6,949 nucleotides of DNA from contig JAQULV010000069.1 of assembly GCA_028718405.1 (NCBI GenBank), positions 1-6,949 of the forward strand, read 5' to 3'. Shown one piece after another: positions 1-5,137 of this stretch (positions are counted from its first letter, which is position 1; each line of letters begins with the position of its first letter). Source of the stretch: Smithellaceae bacterium (GTDB lineage: Bacteria; Desulfobacterota; Syntrophia; Syntrophales; JAQULV01). The notes beneath the pieces were generated by a model. That model was given only the letters and a program-made list of their open reading frames with translations, was not told the DNA's origin and ran no database searches. Both the position numbers and the translations under genes were made by a program.

Positions 1-343
1 CCTCCAGGTAGGCGGCGGTATGGTCGAGAAGAATCGGCGCGCCCGTAATTCCCAGACGGTAATGGCAGCTTCCGAACTTGTCGACATTCCGACCGGACTT
101 GAAACCAAACAACCCGATCAACGTCATCGGGGCGCTCTCGGAGATAACGGACAGCGCGAACTTTCCGCTTTCCTTGATAAGGCCGTGCGTCAGGTTCTCC
201 TTGTTGATGCTGATCGCGACAGTCTGAGGATCGGAGGTGATCTGCATGACGGCGTTGGCGATCTGGCCGTTGATTTTACTCGTGCCGGCGGCACCGACCA
301 CGTGGAGACCGTAGCTCAGTTTGTGCAGAGCCTTGCTGTTCAT
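1..343 (-). CDS. Flavin reductase-like (FMN-binding) domain protein, Hrb/flavoredoxin type, C-terminus outside window
   Basis: The start is ATG at 343-341, preceded by an AAGGAG ribosome site about 7 bases upstream. 114 residues are visible before the left edge. The protein opens MNSKALHKLSYGLHVVGA, followed by a NGQIANAVMQITSDP segment and an INKENLTHGLIKESGKFALS segment. These are the FMN-contacting strands of the flavin-reductase-like split-barrel family. The pattern closely resembles the N-terminal domain of high-molecular-weight rubredoxins (Hrb) and related NAD(P)H:FMN oxidoreductases of anaerobes, which pass electrons to flavodiiron proteins in oxygen or NO detoxification. A later FGFKSGRNVDKF segment also fits that subgroup. 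Whether a rubredoxin domain follows cannot be seen. It lies 66 bases downstream of the MFS gene, with a strong hairpin between. There is no room for a separate promoter after the hairpin, so it may depend on read-through or on a promoter inside the upstream gene. The family is sure; the exact partner is inferred. Confidence 0.88.
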   Translation of the reverse strand, partial: MNSKALHKLSYGLHVVGAAGTSKINGQIANAVMQITSDPQTVAISINKENLTHGLIKESGKFALSVISESAPMTLIGLFGFKSGRNVDKFGSCHYRLGITGAPILLDHTAAYLE

Positions 344-354
344 CGGTTTCTCCT

Positions 355-393
355 TTTGATAGAGAAAGGCTGCCGGCATAATGCCGGCAGCCT
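355..393 (-). terminator. Perfect hairpin with U-rich tail (terminator or intercistronic attenuator)
   Basis: Bases 367-377 (AGGCTGCCGGC) pair perfectly with 383-393 around the loop ATAAT. With the A-T pairs in the loop, the inverted repeat covers 27 bases with one central base. Read on the minus strand it is followed by TTTCTCTATC, a broken U tract. It starts 16 bases after the MFS stop codon, as expected of a Rho-independent terminator. The other side is also T-rich (CTTATTTT), so it could work in both directions. The U tract runs almost into the ribosome site of the flavin reductase gene, so partial termination or mRNA stabilisation is as likely as full termination. Confidence 0.7.
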
Positions 394-409
394 CTTATTT
401 TGCACCGGC

Positions 410-1639
410 TCAGGACAACTTGGGCGGCGGTTTGATAATTGCCGTGATAACGACGGAAATGGCGCAGGCTGCGGCGCCGCACAGGAAAGGCGCATAATAG
501 GTCCCCGTGGCGTCCTTCAGGAGGCCGCCCACCAGCGGTCCGGCAAACCCTGCCAGACCGAAGGCGGTGAACAAGAGCCCGTAATTGGCGCCCTGCGAAG
601 TGGGTCCGTAGTAGTTGAGGCATGACGCCGGGAAAAGCGTGAACATGGCCCCGTAGTTCCAGCCGATAAGGGCCGCCACAATTCCCAAGAAGAGCACCGA
701 CGATCCTGCCGGGAAGAGCAGGGCCATGGCGATCACCTGGAGCACGAAGATTCCCACGAACGATACCTTGGTGCCGATCTTGTCCGCGATAGCACCGATA
801 AGGATTCTGGTAACGGCATTGAAGATGGCCAAAGTGCTGACCGCTGTTGCCGCCTGCATGGCCGTCAGCCCCGCGTCGCGACCGTGGCCGGCGATATGAC
901 CGATCACCATGAGGCCCGCAAAACAACCGCAGAAGTAAGCGACATAGAGAAGCCAGAACTGGCCGGTCCTTGTCGCCTCACCAAATGTGTAATCGCGCCC
1001 CAGCTTTGTGAGGTCCGATTTATCGAAGACGGGAGGCGTCCAGCCCGCGGGTTTCCATCCGGCAGGAGGAACGGACAGGCACCAGGCCGAGATCAGTCCC
1101 ATCACCCCCATGGCGATACCAACGTAGATAAAGACGTAACGCCAACCGAGAAGCGGGTCGGTGATGATCTTGGTGGCGAGCGGTGCCATGATGAAAGAAC
1201 CTAATCCCAAACCGACGACGGCAAAACCTGTGGCCAGGGCTTTTCTATCGGGCCACCACTTGGGCGCCGTGGCGATGGGCGGAAGATACACGAGCCCGCC
1301 GCCGAAACCGGCGATGAGACCGTAGGTCAGATAAAGTTGCTCCTTGGAGTGTATGAAACCCGACAACACAAACCCTATCGCCAGCGTGATGGAGCCGATG
1401 ACCACGACAATCCTGGGCCCGTACTTGTCGCTCATCTTACCGGCGATGAAGGTCGTAAGTCCGAAGACCAACGCGCAGATGGAGAAGGCCATGGCGATCT
1501 CCGCGCGCGTCCAACCGAACTCGTCGTTTAGAGGTTTGATAAAGACACTCCAGGCATACAGCAGAAGCCCGCAGCAGGTGCTACCTAATACGCCTCCCAG
1601 CAGTGCTACCCATCTTGGTTTTACAGCCTCCGTTGTCAA
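410..1639 (-). CDS. MFS transporter, oxalate/formate antiporter (OFA) family
   Basis: A 409-residue inner-membrane carrier with about 12 hydrophobic helices in two halves, split by a hydrophilic cytoplasmic loop at about residues 191-225. That loop carries [10 protein letters not shown] (191-200), a tryptophan- and proline-rich signature common in OFA-family members. The MFS loop motif occurs in both halves: [10 protein letters not shown] (67-76) and [10 protein letters not shown] (282-291). The [20 protein letters not shown] stretch (128-147) also fits OFA proteins, which exchange or symport small carboxylates such as oxalate, formate, lactate or pyruvate. The substrate cannot be read from sequence. 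The start is TTG at 1639-1637, chosen because AAGGAGG (1649-1655) stands 9 bases upstream and no other start codon occurs before residue 50. It lies 218 bases downstream of yggS on the same strand, so it may have its own promoter, though I could not identify one. Confidence 0.92.
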   Translation of the reverse strand: MTTEAVKPRWVALLGGVLGSTCCGLLLYAWSVFIKPLNDEFGWTRAEIAMAFSICALVFGLTTFIAGKMSDKYGPRIVVVIGSITLAIGFVLSGFIHSKEQLYLTYGLIAGFGGGLVYLPPIATAPKWWPDRKALATGFAVVGLGLGSFIMAPLATKIITDPLLGWRYVFIYVGIAMGVMGLISAWCLSVPPAGWKPAGWTPPVFDKSDLTKLGRDYTFGEATRTGQFWLLYVAYFCGCFAGLMVIGHIAGHGRDAGLTAMQAATAVSTLAIFNAVTRILIGAIADKIGTKVSFVGIFVLQVIAMALLFPAGSSVLFLGIVAALIGWNYGAMFTLFPASCLNYYGPTSQGANYGLLFTAFGLAGFAGPLVGGLLKDATGTYYAPFLCGAAACAISVVITAIIKPPPKLS

Positions 1640-1751
1640 TGTCAGTTTCCTCCTTGCATTTTTTCTCGTTACGGATTGGTACGTGGTGATCAGGATTGCG
1701 GTGTGTCATGTTCGGCAGCATCAAAAGCCAGGAGGGTACCAGCACTCACGG

Positions 1752-1792
1752 GGCGTCCTTCAGGAAACGCCGTAGGCGACAAGCGCGTAAGC
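1752..1792 (-). pseudogene. Possible decayed fragment resembling the 3' part of the OFA carrier gene
   Basis: The 218-base gap between yggS and the MFS gene has no confident gene. Within it, bases 1752-1765 are identical over 14 bases to 509-522 inside the MFS gene (its LLKDA codons). Just upstream in the same orientation, 1766-1792 partly resembles 558-589 of the MFS gene (its [10 protein letters not shown] codons), with about 31 bases missing between the two blocks. The short open frame at 1861-1760 (TTG start overlapping the yggS stop, 33 codons, ending AYALVAYGVS) reads into the first block and stops where the second begins. It has no ribosome site, so I do not call it a gene. The resemblance is short and could be chance. 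Confidence 0.2.
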
Positions 1793-1857
1793 CACCTCTC
1801 CGGGGGCATTCTCCGCCAGTATATCTTGTGCCCTTTTGCGATTTTTTTGCCGGTGTG

Positions 1858-2568
1858 TCAATCTTTATTTGCAGCCAGAGTGGGTCTGGCGCCGAAAATG
1901 GCGCGGCCGATCCGGACGATCGTCGCCCCTTCTTCGACGGCAACTTCGTAGTCGTCGGTCATGCCCATGGAGAGCTCATCCATCCTAACGCCCATGATCT
2001 GTTCTTCCGCAATCCGGTCGCGTAGCTCCCGGAGCGCCCGGAAATAGGGCCTTGACGTCTCGGGGTCATCACTCCAGGGGGCCATTGTCATGAGTCCCCT
2101 GACAGCTATATTGTCGATCGCAGCGATTTCTCTAATGAGGGTCAGTGTGTCCTCAGGGTTTACACCGCCTTTGGTTTCCTCGCCGCTGTTGATTTCGATC
2201 AAGACTTCCATGACCCGTCCCTTGGCAGCGGCCCTGCGGCCCAACTCCCGGGCCAACTCCAGGCGATCAACCGACTCGACCATGTCGAAGAGACCCGCGG
2301 CGTACTTGGCCTTGTTGGTTTGCAGGCGTCCGATCATGTGCCAGGGCACGGTCTTTCCGATCCTCTCGATCTTTCTCTGTGCTTCTTGGACGTAATTCTC
2401 GCCGATCAGATTCACGCCAACCTCCATGGCTTCCCGCAGGCGCTTGTCATCCACCGTCTTGGTGACGGCCATGAGCTTAACATCCCCGGGTCTTCGACCG
2501 GCGCGTGCCGCTGCCGTCGCAATCTTCGTTCTGACTTGGGCGATATTGTCTTTTACCGAGACAGGCAT
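1858..2568 (-). CDS. yggS: PLP homeostasis protein, YggS/PROSC (PLPBP) family
   Basis: A 236-residue cytoplasmic protein of the YggS/PLPBP family. It binds pyridoxal 5'-phosphate on a fold-type III (alanine-racemase-like) barrel and keeps the free cofactor pool and amino/keto acid balance in order; no enzymatic activity is established for the family. The PLP lysine is Lys37 in the AVTK motif. Other family blocks follow in order: GENYVQE (56-62), WHMIGRLQTNK (76-86), INSGEETKGG (126-135), LSMGMTDDYEVAV (199-211), which supplies the Ser and Met of the phosphate pocket, and TIVRIGRAIFG (216-226). Length is normal. The ATG at 2568-2566 has GGAGG 5 bases upstream, inside the last codons of maf. 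The maf stop and this start are arranged TGA-G-ATG, implying an operon with translational coupling. Confidence 0.96.
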   Translation of the reverse strand: MPVSVKDNIAQVRTKIATAAARAGRRPGDVKLMAVTKTVDDKRLREAMEVGVNLIGENYVQEAQRKIERIGKTVPWHMIGRLQTNKAKYAAGLFDMVESVDRLELARELGRRAAAKGRVMEVLIEINSGEETKGGVNPEDTLTLIREIAAIDNIAVRGLMTMAPWSDDPETSRPYFRALRELRDRIAEEQIMGVRMDELSMGMTDDYEVAVEEGATIVRIGRAIFGARPTLAANKD

Positions 2569-2569
2569 C

Positions 2570-3193
2570 TCAACCTCCGGGGAAGGTGACGGCGTTTAAA
2601 CCCTTCAGAGCATCGACGAATTCACAGAGGGGAAGACCCATCACGTTCGTATAGGAGCCGCGGATCTCCTTGATGAAGAAGGCGCTCATGCCCTGAACGG
2701 CGTAGGCCCCGGCCTTGTCGTATGGTTCAGGCGAGTTCAGATACCAAGCCATTTCGTCGGCGGAAATCTCCCGGAACATAACGGCCGACGAAACAACGTC
2801 CGTCTTTACGATCTCTTCGTTTCTTTTGATGATGGAGAATCCCGTGTAGACGGTGTGTTCCCGGCCACTCAGCGTCTGGAGCATCTCCCGGGCCCCCGCC
2901 GGTGAAGAGGGCTTGCCGAGCACGCGGGTATCGATGACGACGATGGTATCCGCCCCGACAACCCAGGCATCGGGATGGGAGACGGCCACAGTCTCTGCCT
3001 TGCGGACGGACAGGCGCCGGACGTGGTCCCGCGGTTTCTCGTCGGGCAGGAATGATTCGTCGGCCCCACTGGGAATGACGTCAAAGGCGAGGCCCAAGAG
3101 ATTCAGAAGCTCGATGCGGCGCGGCGATGCCGAGGCGAGGATAAAGCGGCCGTTGACGCGCAGTTCTGTTTCTTTAGTATCTGCAGTATTCAT
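2570..3193 (-). CDS. maf: Maf family nucleoside triphosphate pyrophosphatase, probable dTTP/UTP type
   Basis: A 207-residue Maf/ITPase-fold enzyme that hydrolyses non-canonical or excess nucleoside triphosphates to monophosphate and pyrophosphate; the family was first linked to septum formation. Motifs, numbered from the chosen start: SASPRR (21-26, triphosphate binding), EKPRDHVRRLS (52-62), VVGADTIV with the catalytic Asp82 (78-85), GKP (93-95), GREHTVYTG (110-118), EPYDKAGAYAVQG (156-168) and GSYTNVMGLPL (179-189). The DKAGAY-QG form matches the YhdE (dTTP/UTP) branch. The YceF (m7GTP) branch has CAG with a following EGLG; this assignment is from memory of the family. A longer frame could begin at TTG 3229, but those bases form the promoter's -35 box, so ATG 3193-3191 is preferred. 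No ribosome site precedes it. It is the first gene of the maf-yggS operon. Confidence 0.93.
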   Translation of the reverse strand: MNTADTKETELRVNGRFILASASPRRIELLNLLGLAFDVIPSGADESFLPDEKPRDHVRRLSVRKAETVAVSHPDAWVVGADTIVVIDTRVLGKPSSPAGAREMLQTLSGREHTVYTGFSIIKRNEEIVKTDVVSSAVMFREISADEMAWYLNSPEPYDKAGAYAVQGMSAFFIKEIRGSYTNVMGLPLCEFVDALKGLNAVTFPGG

Positions 3194-3200
3194 GGATATT

Positions 3201-3229
3201 TCTATAGAGAAACGAAGAACACCTGTCAA
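3201..3229 (-). promoter_or_regulatory. Sigma-70-type promoter of maf-yggS, nearly leaderless
   Basis: On the minus strand a perfect -35 box TTGACA (3229-3224) is followed after exactly 17 bases by TATAGA (3206-3201), four of six matches to the -10 consensus. The expected transcription start, seven bases past the -10 box, is at about 3194, one base before the A of the maf ATG. The mRNA would have almost no 5' leader, consistent with the missing ribosome site. Confidence 0.65.
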
Positions 3230-3304
3230 GGAATCAAGGTCCTCAAGTGGGCTTCATTTTTTCTCCACCCTGTGTTAAAAGAAAACATGGAGGTGCGACA
3301 GTAC

Positions 3305-3616
3305 ATGAAAAGAATCTGGAAGAACTCTCTCGTAATCATCTTGGCGGCCACGCTGTTTGCGGTCTTTGCCGGTCAGCCGCTCTGGGCCGCGGAGAGATCG
3401 ATGCAGCTGGCGATTCCCGGCTGTTCAGCTTGAGGCGCCCAAAAGAGGATAGGTACTATCCTCCAAAAAGTTGATGGGGTACTAAAGAGCGAAAGCGCTG
3501 GCGAGAATCTCACGAAGGTGACCTTCGACGACGAGAAGACTACTCCTGAGGCGATCATCTCCGCCCTGGAAAAGGGCGGGTTCGTAGTTAAGGGGCCGCC
3601 GATCTACGTGAAATAA
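3305..3616 (+). CDS. Exported heavy-metal-associated (HMA, MerP-like) selenoprotein with in-frame UGA (Sec43)
   Basis: One continuous frame from ATG 3305 to TAA 3614-3616 encodes 103 residues if the single UGA at 3431-3433 (codon 43) is read as selenocysteine. Residues 1-29 are a signal peptide: basic MKRIWK, a hydrophobic core, and WAAE near the likely cleavage site at 28-29. The mature part is a small HMA domain. Cys40-Ser-Ala-Sec43 stands where HMA and MerP proteins carry their metal-binding C-x-x-C. It is followed by the usual helix (KRIGTILQKVDGV, 47-59), a variable strand, VTFDDEKTTPEAIISALEKG (72-91) and a final strand FVVKG. Conservation of the fold on both sides of the UGA argues against a pseudogene. 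A SECIS-like hairpin lies 11 bases after the UGA. The start is chosen for GGAGG at 3289-3293; in-frame ATG 3287 and GTG 3293 are alternatives. A periplasmic role binding a soft metal (Hg, Cu) or in thiol/selenol redox chemistry is inferred. It is transcribed alone, divergent from maf. Confidence 0.85.
3431..3463 (+). promoter_or_regulatory. UGA selenocysteine codon with bacterial SECIS-like stem-loop
   Basis: The in-frame TGA is at 3431-3433. After 11 bases, GAGGATA (3445-3451) pairs perfectly with TATCCTC (3457-3463) around a GGUAC loop (3452-3456). The spacing and the G-G-U at the top of the loop match the known rules for bacterial SECIS elements, where SelB binds a short upper stem-loop about 11 bases past the UGA (E. 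coli fdhF has a GGUCU loop). The stem falls inside coding sequence that still encodes the HMA helix, as bacterial SECIS elements must. Confidence 0.82.
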
Positions 3617-3644
3617 GCGCCAGGCAGAAAGCAATCCCTTCTGG

Positions 3645-3902
3645 TCACCCGTATTTGATCTTCATGAAGACGATACATAGGGTGAGGAGCAGGCCGATGG
3701 AATTTCCCGCAATCAGAGGCAGCGACGAGATCATCAGTCCGTAAACGAACCACAGCGCGATGCCGGCCGATAGGATCGCGAAGGTCTGAAGCGACAGGCC
3801 GGCCGTGTTCTTGGTGCGGGCGATCTTGACAACCTGCGGCGCCATGGCAATAGTCGTGAGCACGGCTGCGGCCAGACCGACGATGTTGCTTATCGTATCC
3901 AT
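3645..3902 (-). CDS. SemiSWEET sugar transporter (MtN3/PQ-loop family)
   Basis: An 85-residue membrane protein with three hydrophobic helices (about 4-24, 40-58 and 63-81), the size and layout of bacterial SemiSWEETs, which dimerise to carry mono- or disaccharides across the inner membrane by facilitated diffusion. Family marks: LTTIAMAPQVVKI with the Pro22-Gln23 hinge of the PQ motif, TKNTAGLSL in the first loop, LWFVYG with Trp51, and SLPLIAGN with Asn67. The Trp and Asn line the sugar pocket in characterised SemiSWEETs. The ATG at 3902-3900 has GAGG 7 bases upstream, overlapping the stop codon of manC, from which it is separated by only 9 bases. It is therefore very probably cotranscribed with manC. 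The substrate is unknown. It converges on the HMA selenoprotein gene with 28 bases between and no clear terminator. Confidence 0.92.
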   Translation of the reverse strand: MDTISNIVGLAAAVLTTIAMAPQVVKIARTKNTAGLSLQTFAILSAGIALWFVYGLMISSLPLIAGNSIGLLLTLCIVFMKIKYG

Positions 3903-3911
3903 GTAATCGCC

Positions 3912-4985
3912 TCAGAGGTACCTATTCAAGTTTCTTTCGGTCAGGGCTTCGACCACTTCCCTTACGCGTTGGGAGGCGCCGCGCTTGCAGATCATCAGTG
4001 CGTCCTTTGTCTCCACGACGATGAGATCCTCCACGCCCACCAGAACCGTGAGTTTACGGCTGGACACCAGCGAATTCTTCGCGCCTATGTCGATGAAGGG
4101 TCCAGGACCTTTGTGAACCAATCCGGAGGCGTCTTTCTTTTCCACCTCCCAGAGCGCATCCCAACTTCCCACGTCGGACCAGCCGAAGGCGCCCTTGAGG
4201 ATCAGGACGTTCTTCGCTTTCTCCATGACGCCGTAGTCGATGGAGATACCTTTCAGTTCTCCGTAAACCTTCTTTACGACCGCCTGTTCGCGCGCCGTTC
4301 CTAAAGCGCGCTCGATCTTCGCGAGTCCCGCATGGAGATCGGGCAGATGCCTTTCTATGGCCGCCAGGATCGTCTCCGCCTTCCAGATGAACATGCCGCT
4401 GTTCCAGAGAAAGGTCCCCTTTTTGATATAGGAGCGGGCGAGCTTCGTGTTGGGCTTCTCACGGATGGCTTTAACTTGGAAAACCTCCTCACCGGCGACC
4501 GTCGCTGCCTGCGCACCCATCTCCAAATAGCCGTAGCCTGTCTCGGGGGCGGTCGGTTCGATGCCGACGGTGACGAGATGTTCTCCATCCCGGGCCGTGC
4601 GGGCCGCGGCTTTCAGGATGACGCGAAAGCGTTTCTCGTCGATGATCAGATGGTCCGAGGGAAGGACGACCATTACGGCCTTAGGATCGCGGTGTCTGAT
4701 GTGAAGGGCGGCGAGCCCTATGCAGGGCGCCGTGTTTCTGCCCACGGGTTCGATGATGATGTTTTCTCCGGGGAGTTCGGGGAGCTGCCTTTTCAGCTCC
4801 GCCACGTGGCTGGCGCCGGTGACGACAAAAATCTTGCCTTCAGGGATCAGGGGCTTAATCCTTTCCACCGTCTCCTGGAGGATCGTCTTTTCGCTGATGA
4901 TGTCCAGGAGGTGTTTGGGCATTCGCTCCCGACTCCTAGGCCAGAAACGCGTTCCCTTACCCCCCGCCATGATCACTGCGTACAT
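3912..4985 (-). CDS. manC: Mannose-1-phosphate guanylyltransferase (GDP-mannose pyrophosphorylase), single-domain
   Basis: A 357-residue cytoplasmic nucleotidyltransferase making GDP-mannose from GTP and mannose 1-phosphate, the donor for polysaccharide, LPS and fucose/rhamnose-type sugar synthesis. Visible blocks: GGKGTRFWP (8-16, nucleotide-binding loop), PKHLL (23-27), EPVGRNTAP (79-87), LPSDH (108-112, metal-binding Asp), TGYGYLE (149-155), REKP (175-178), NSGMF (195-199), DYGVMEKA (250-257) and GWSDVGSWDALWE (268-280). The length matches the short form. The cupin-like phosphomannose isomerase domain of the roughly 480-residue bifunctional type is absent, so mannose 6-phosphate isomerase must come from elsewhere. 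PKHLL replaces the commoner PKQFL next to the active-site lysine, a mild variation. The ATG at 4985-4983 has AAAGGAG about 5 bases upstream. First gene of a pair with the SemiSWEET gene, divergent from rlmI. Confidence 0.95.
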   Translation of the reverse strand: MYAVIMAGGKGTRFWPRSRERMPKHLLDIISEKTILQETVERIKPLIPEGKIFVVTGASHVAELKRQLPELPGENIIIEPVGRNTAPCIGLAALHIRHRDPKAVMVVLPSDHLIIDEKRFRVILKAAARTARDGEHLVTVGIEPTAPETGYGYLEMGAQAATVAGEEVFQVKAIREKPNTKLARSYIKKGTFLWNSGMFIWKAETILAAIERHLPDLHAGLAKIERALGTAREQAVVKKVYGELKGISIDYGVMEKAKNVLILKGAFGWSDVGSWDALWEVEKKDASGLVHKGPGPFIDIGAKNSLVSSRKLTVLVGVEDLIVVETKDALMICKRGASQRVREVVEALTERNLNRYL

Positions 4986-5003
4986 GATAACTCCTTTCCG
5001 ATT

Positions 5004-5013
5004 GCTGATCAGC
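5004..5013. other. 10-base perfect palindrome in the manC leader
   Basis: GCTGATCAGC is self-complementary and lies in the manC 5' untranslated region, between the tentative promoter and the ribosome site. It might be an operator half or chance; nothing further supports a function. Confidence 0.2.
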
Positions 5014-5048
5014 CACCTGTGGAGAGCGGATAGATCCCGCCGCCCGAC

Positions 5049-5077
5049 AAGGTAGCAAAAGGGGGAATTATTATCAA
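5049..5077 (-). promoter_or_regulatory. Tentative manC promoter
   Basis: On the minus strand TTGATA (5077-5072, five of six to the -35 consensus) is followed after 17 bases by TACCTT (5054-5049, only three of six to the -10). It would give a leader of roughly 57 bases before the manC ATG. The overlapping AT-rich TGATAATAAT could instead be a -10 element. The position in the divergent manC/rlmI spacer is right, but the match is weak. No convincing promoter for rlmI was found in the same spacer. Confidence 0.3.
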
Positions 5078-5137
5078 CCCTGGAATCTCCATTGGTCCTT
5101 GCTTTTTGGGAGACGAACCGTTAGATTCAGGGCCGTT

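Noticed and set aside
1708..1750. Possible sigma-54 promoter upstream of the MFS gene on the minus strand (CTGGCTTTTGATGCTGC)
   Set aside because: The spacing between the GG and GC elements is wrong (8 or 11 bases instead of 10).
1760..1861. 33-codon frame starting TTG at the yggS stop (ends AYALVAYGVS)
   Set aside because: The codon pattern looks coding-like, but there is no ribosome site and no recognisable family. It is better treated as part of a possible relic.
3305..3433. The HMA gene as a simple nonsense-mutated pseudogene
   Set aside because: The UGA falls exactly on a catalytic/metal-binding Cys position, a SECIS-like hairpin follows at the expected distance, and the downstream frame shows no decay.
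3373..3558. Minus-strand open frame across the selenoprotein gene
   Set aside because: It has no ribosome site and no recognisable domain. The plus strand here encodes a clear HMA fold on both sides of the UGA, so the minus frame is a shadow.
3617..3644. Terminator between the convergent HMA and SemiSWEET genes
   Set aside because: Only a 5-base-pair CAGAA/TTCTG stem without a U tract is visible.
4332..5033. Long plus-strand frame opposite manC
   Set aside because: It is the antisense of a well-conserved gene, has no recognisable domain, and arises from high G+C.
5099..5137. Upstream TTG start for rlmI
   Set aside because: It would add 13 residues not expected before the PUA domain. ATG 5138 fits the family N-terminus and has its own weak ribosome site.
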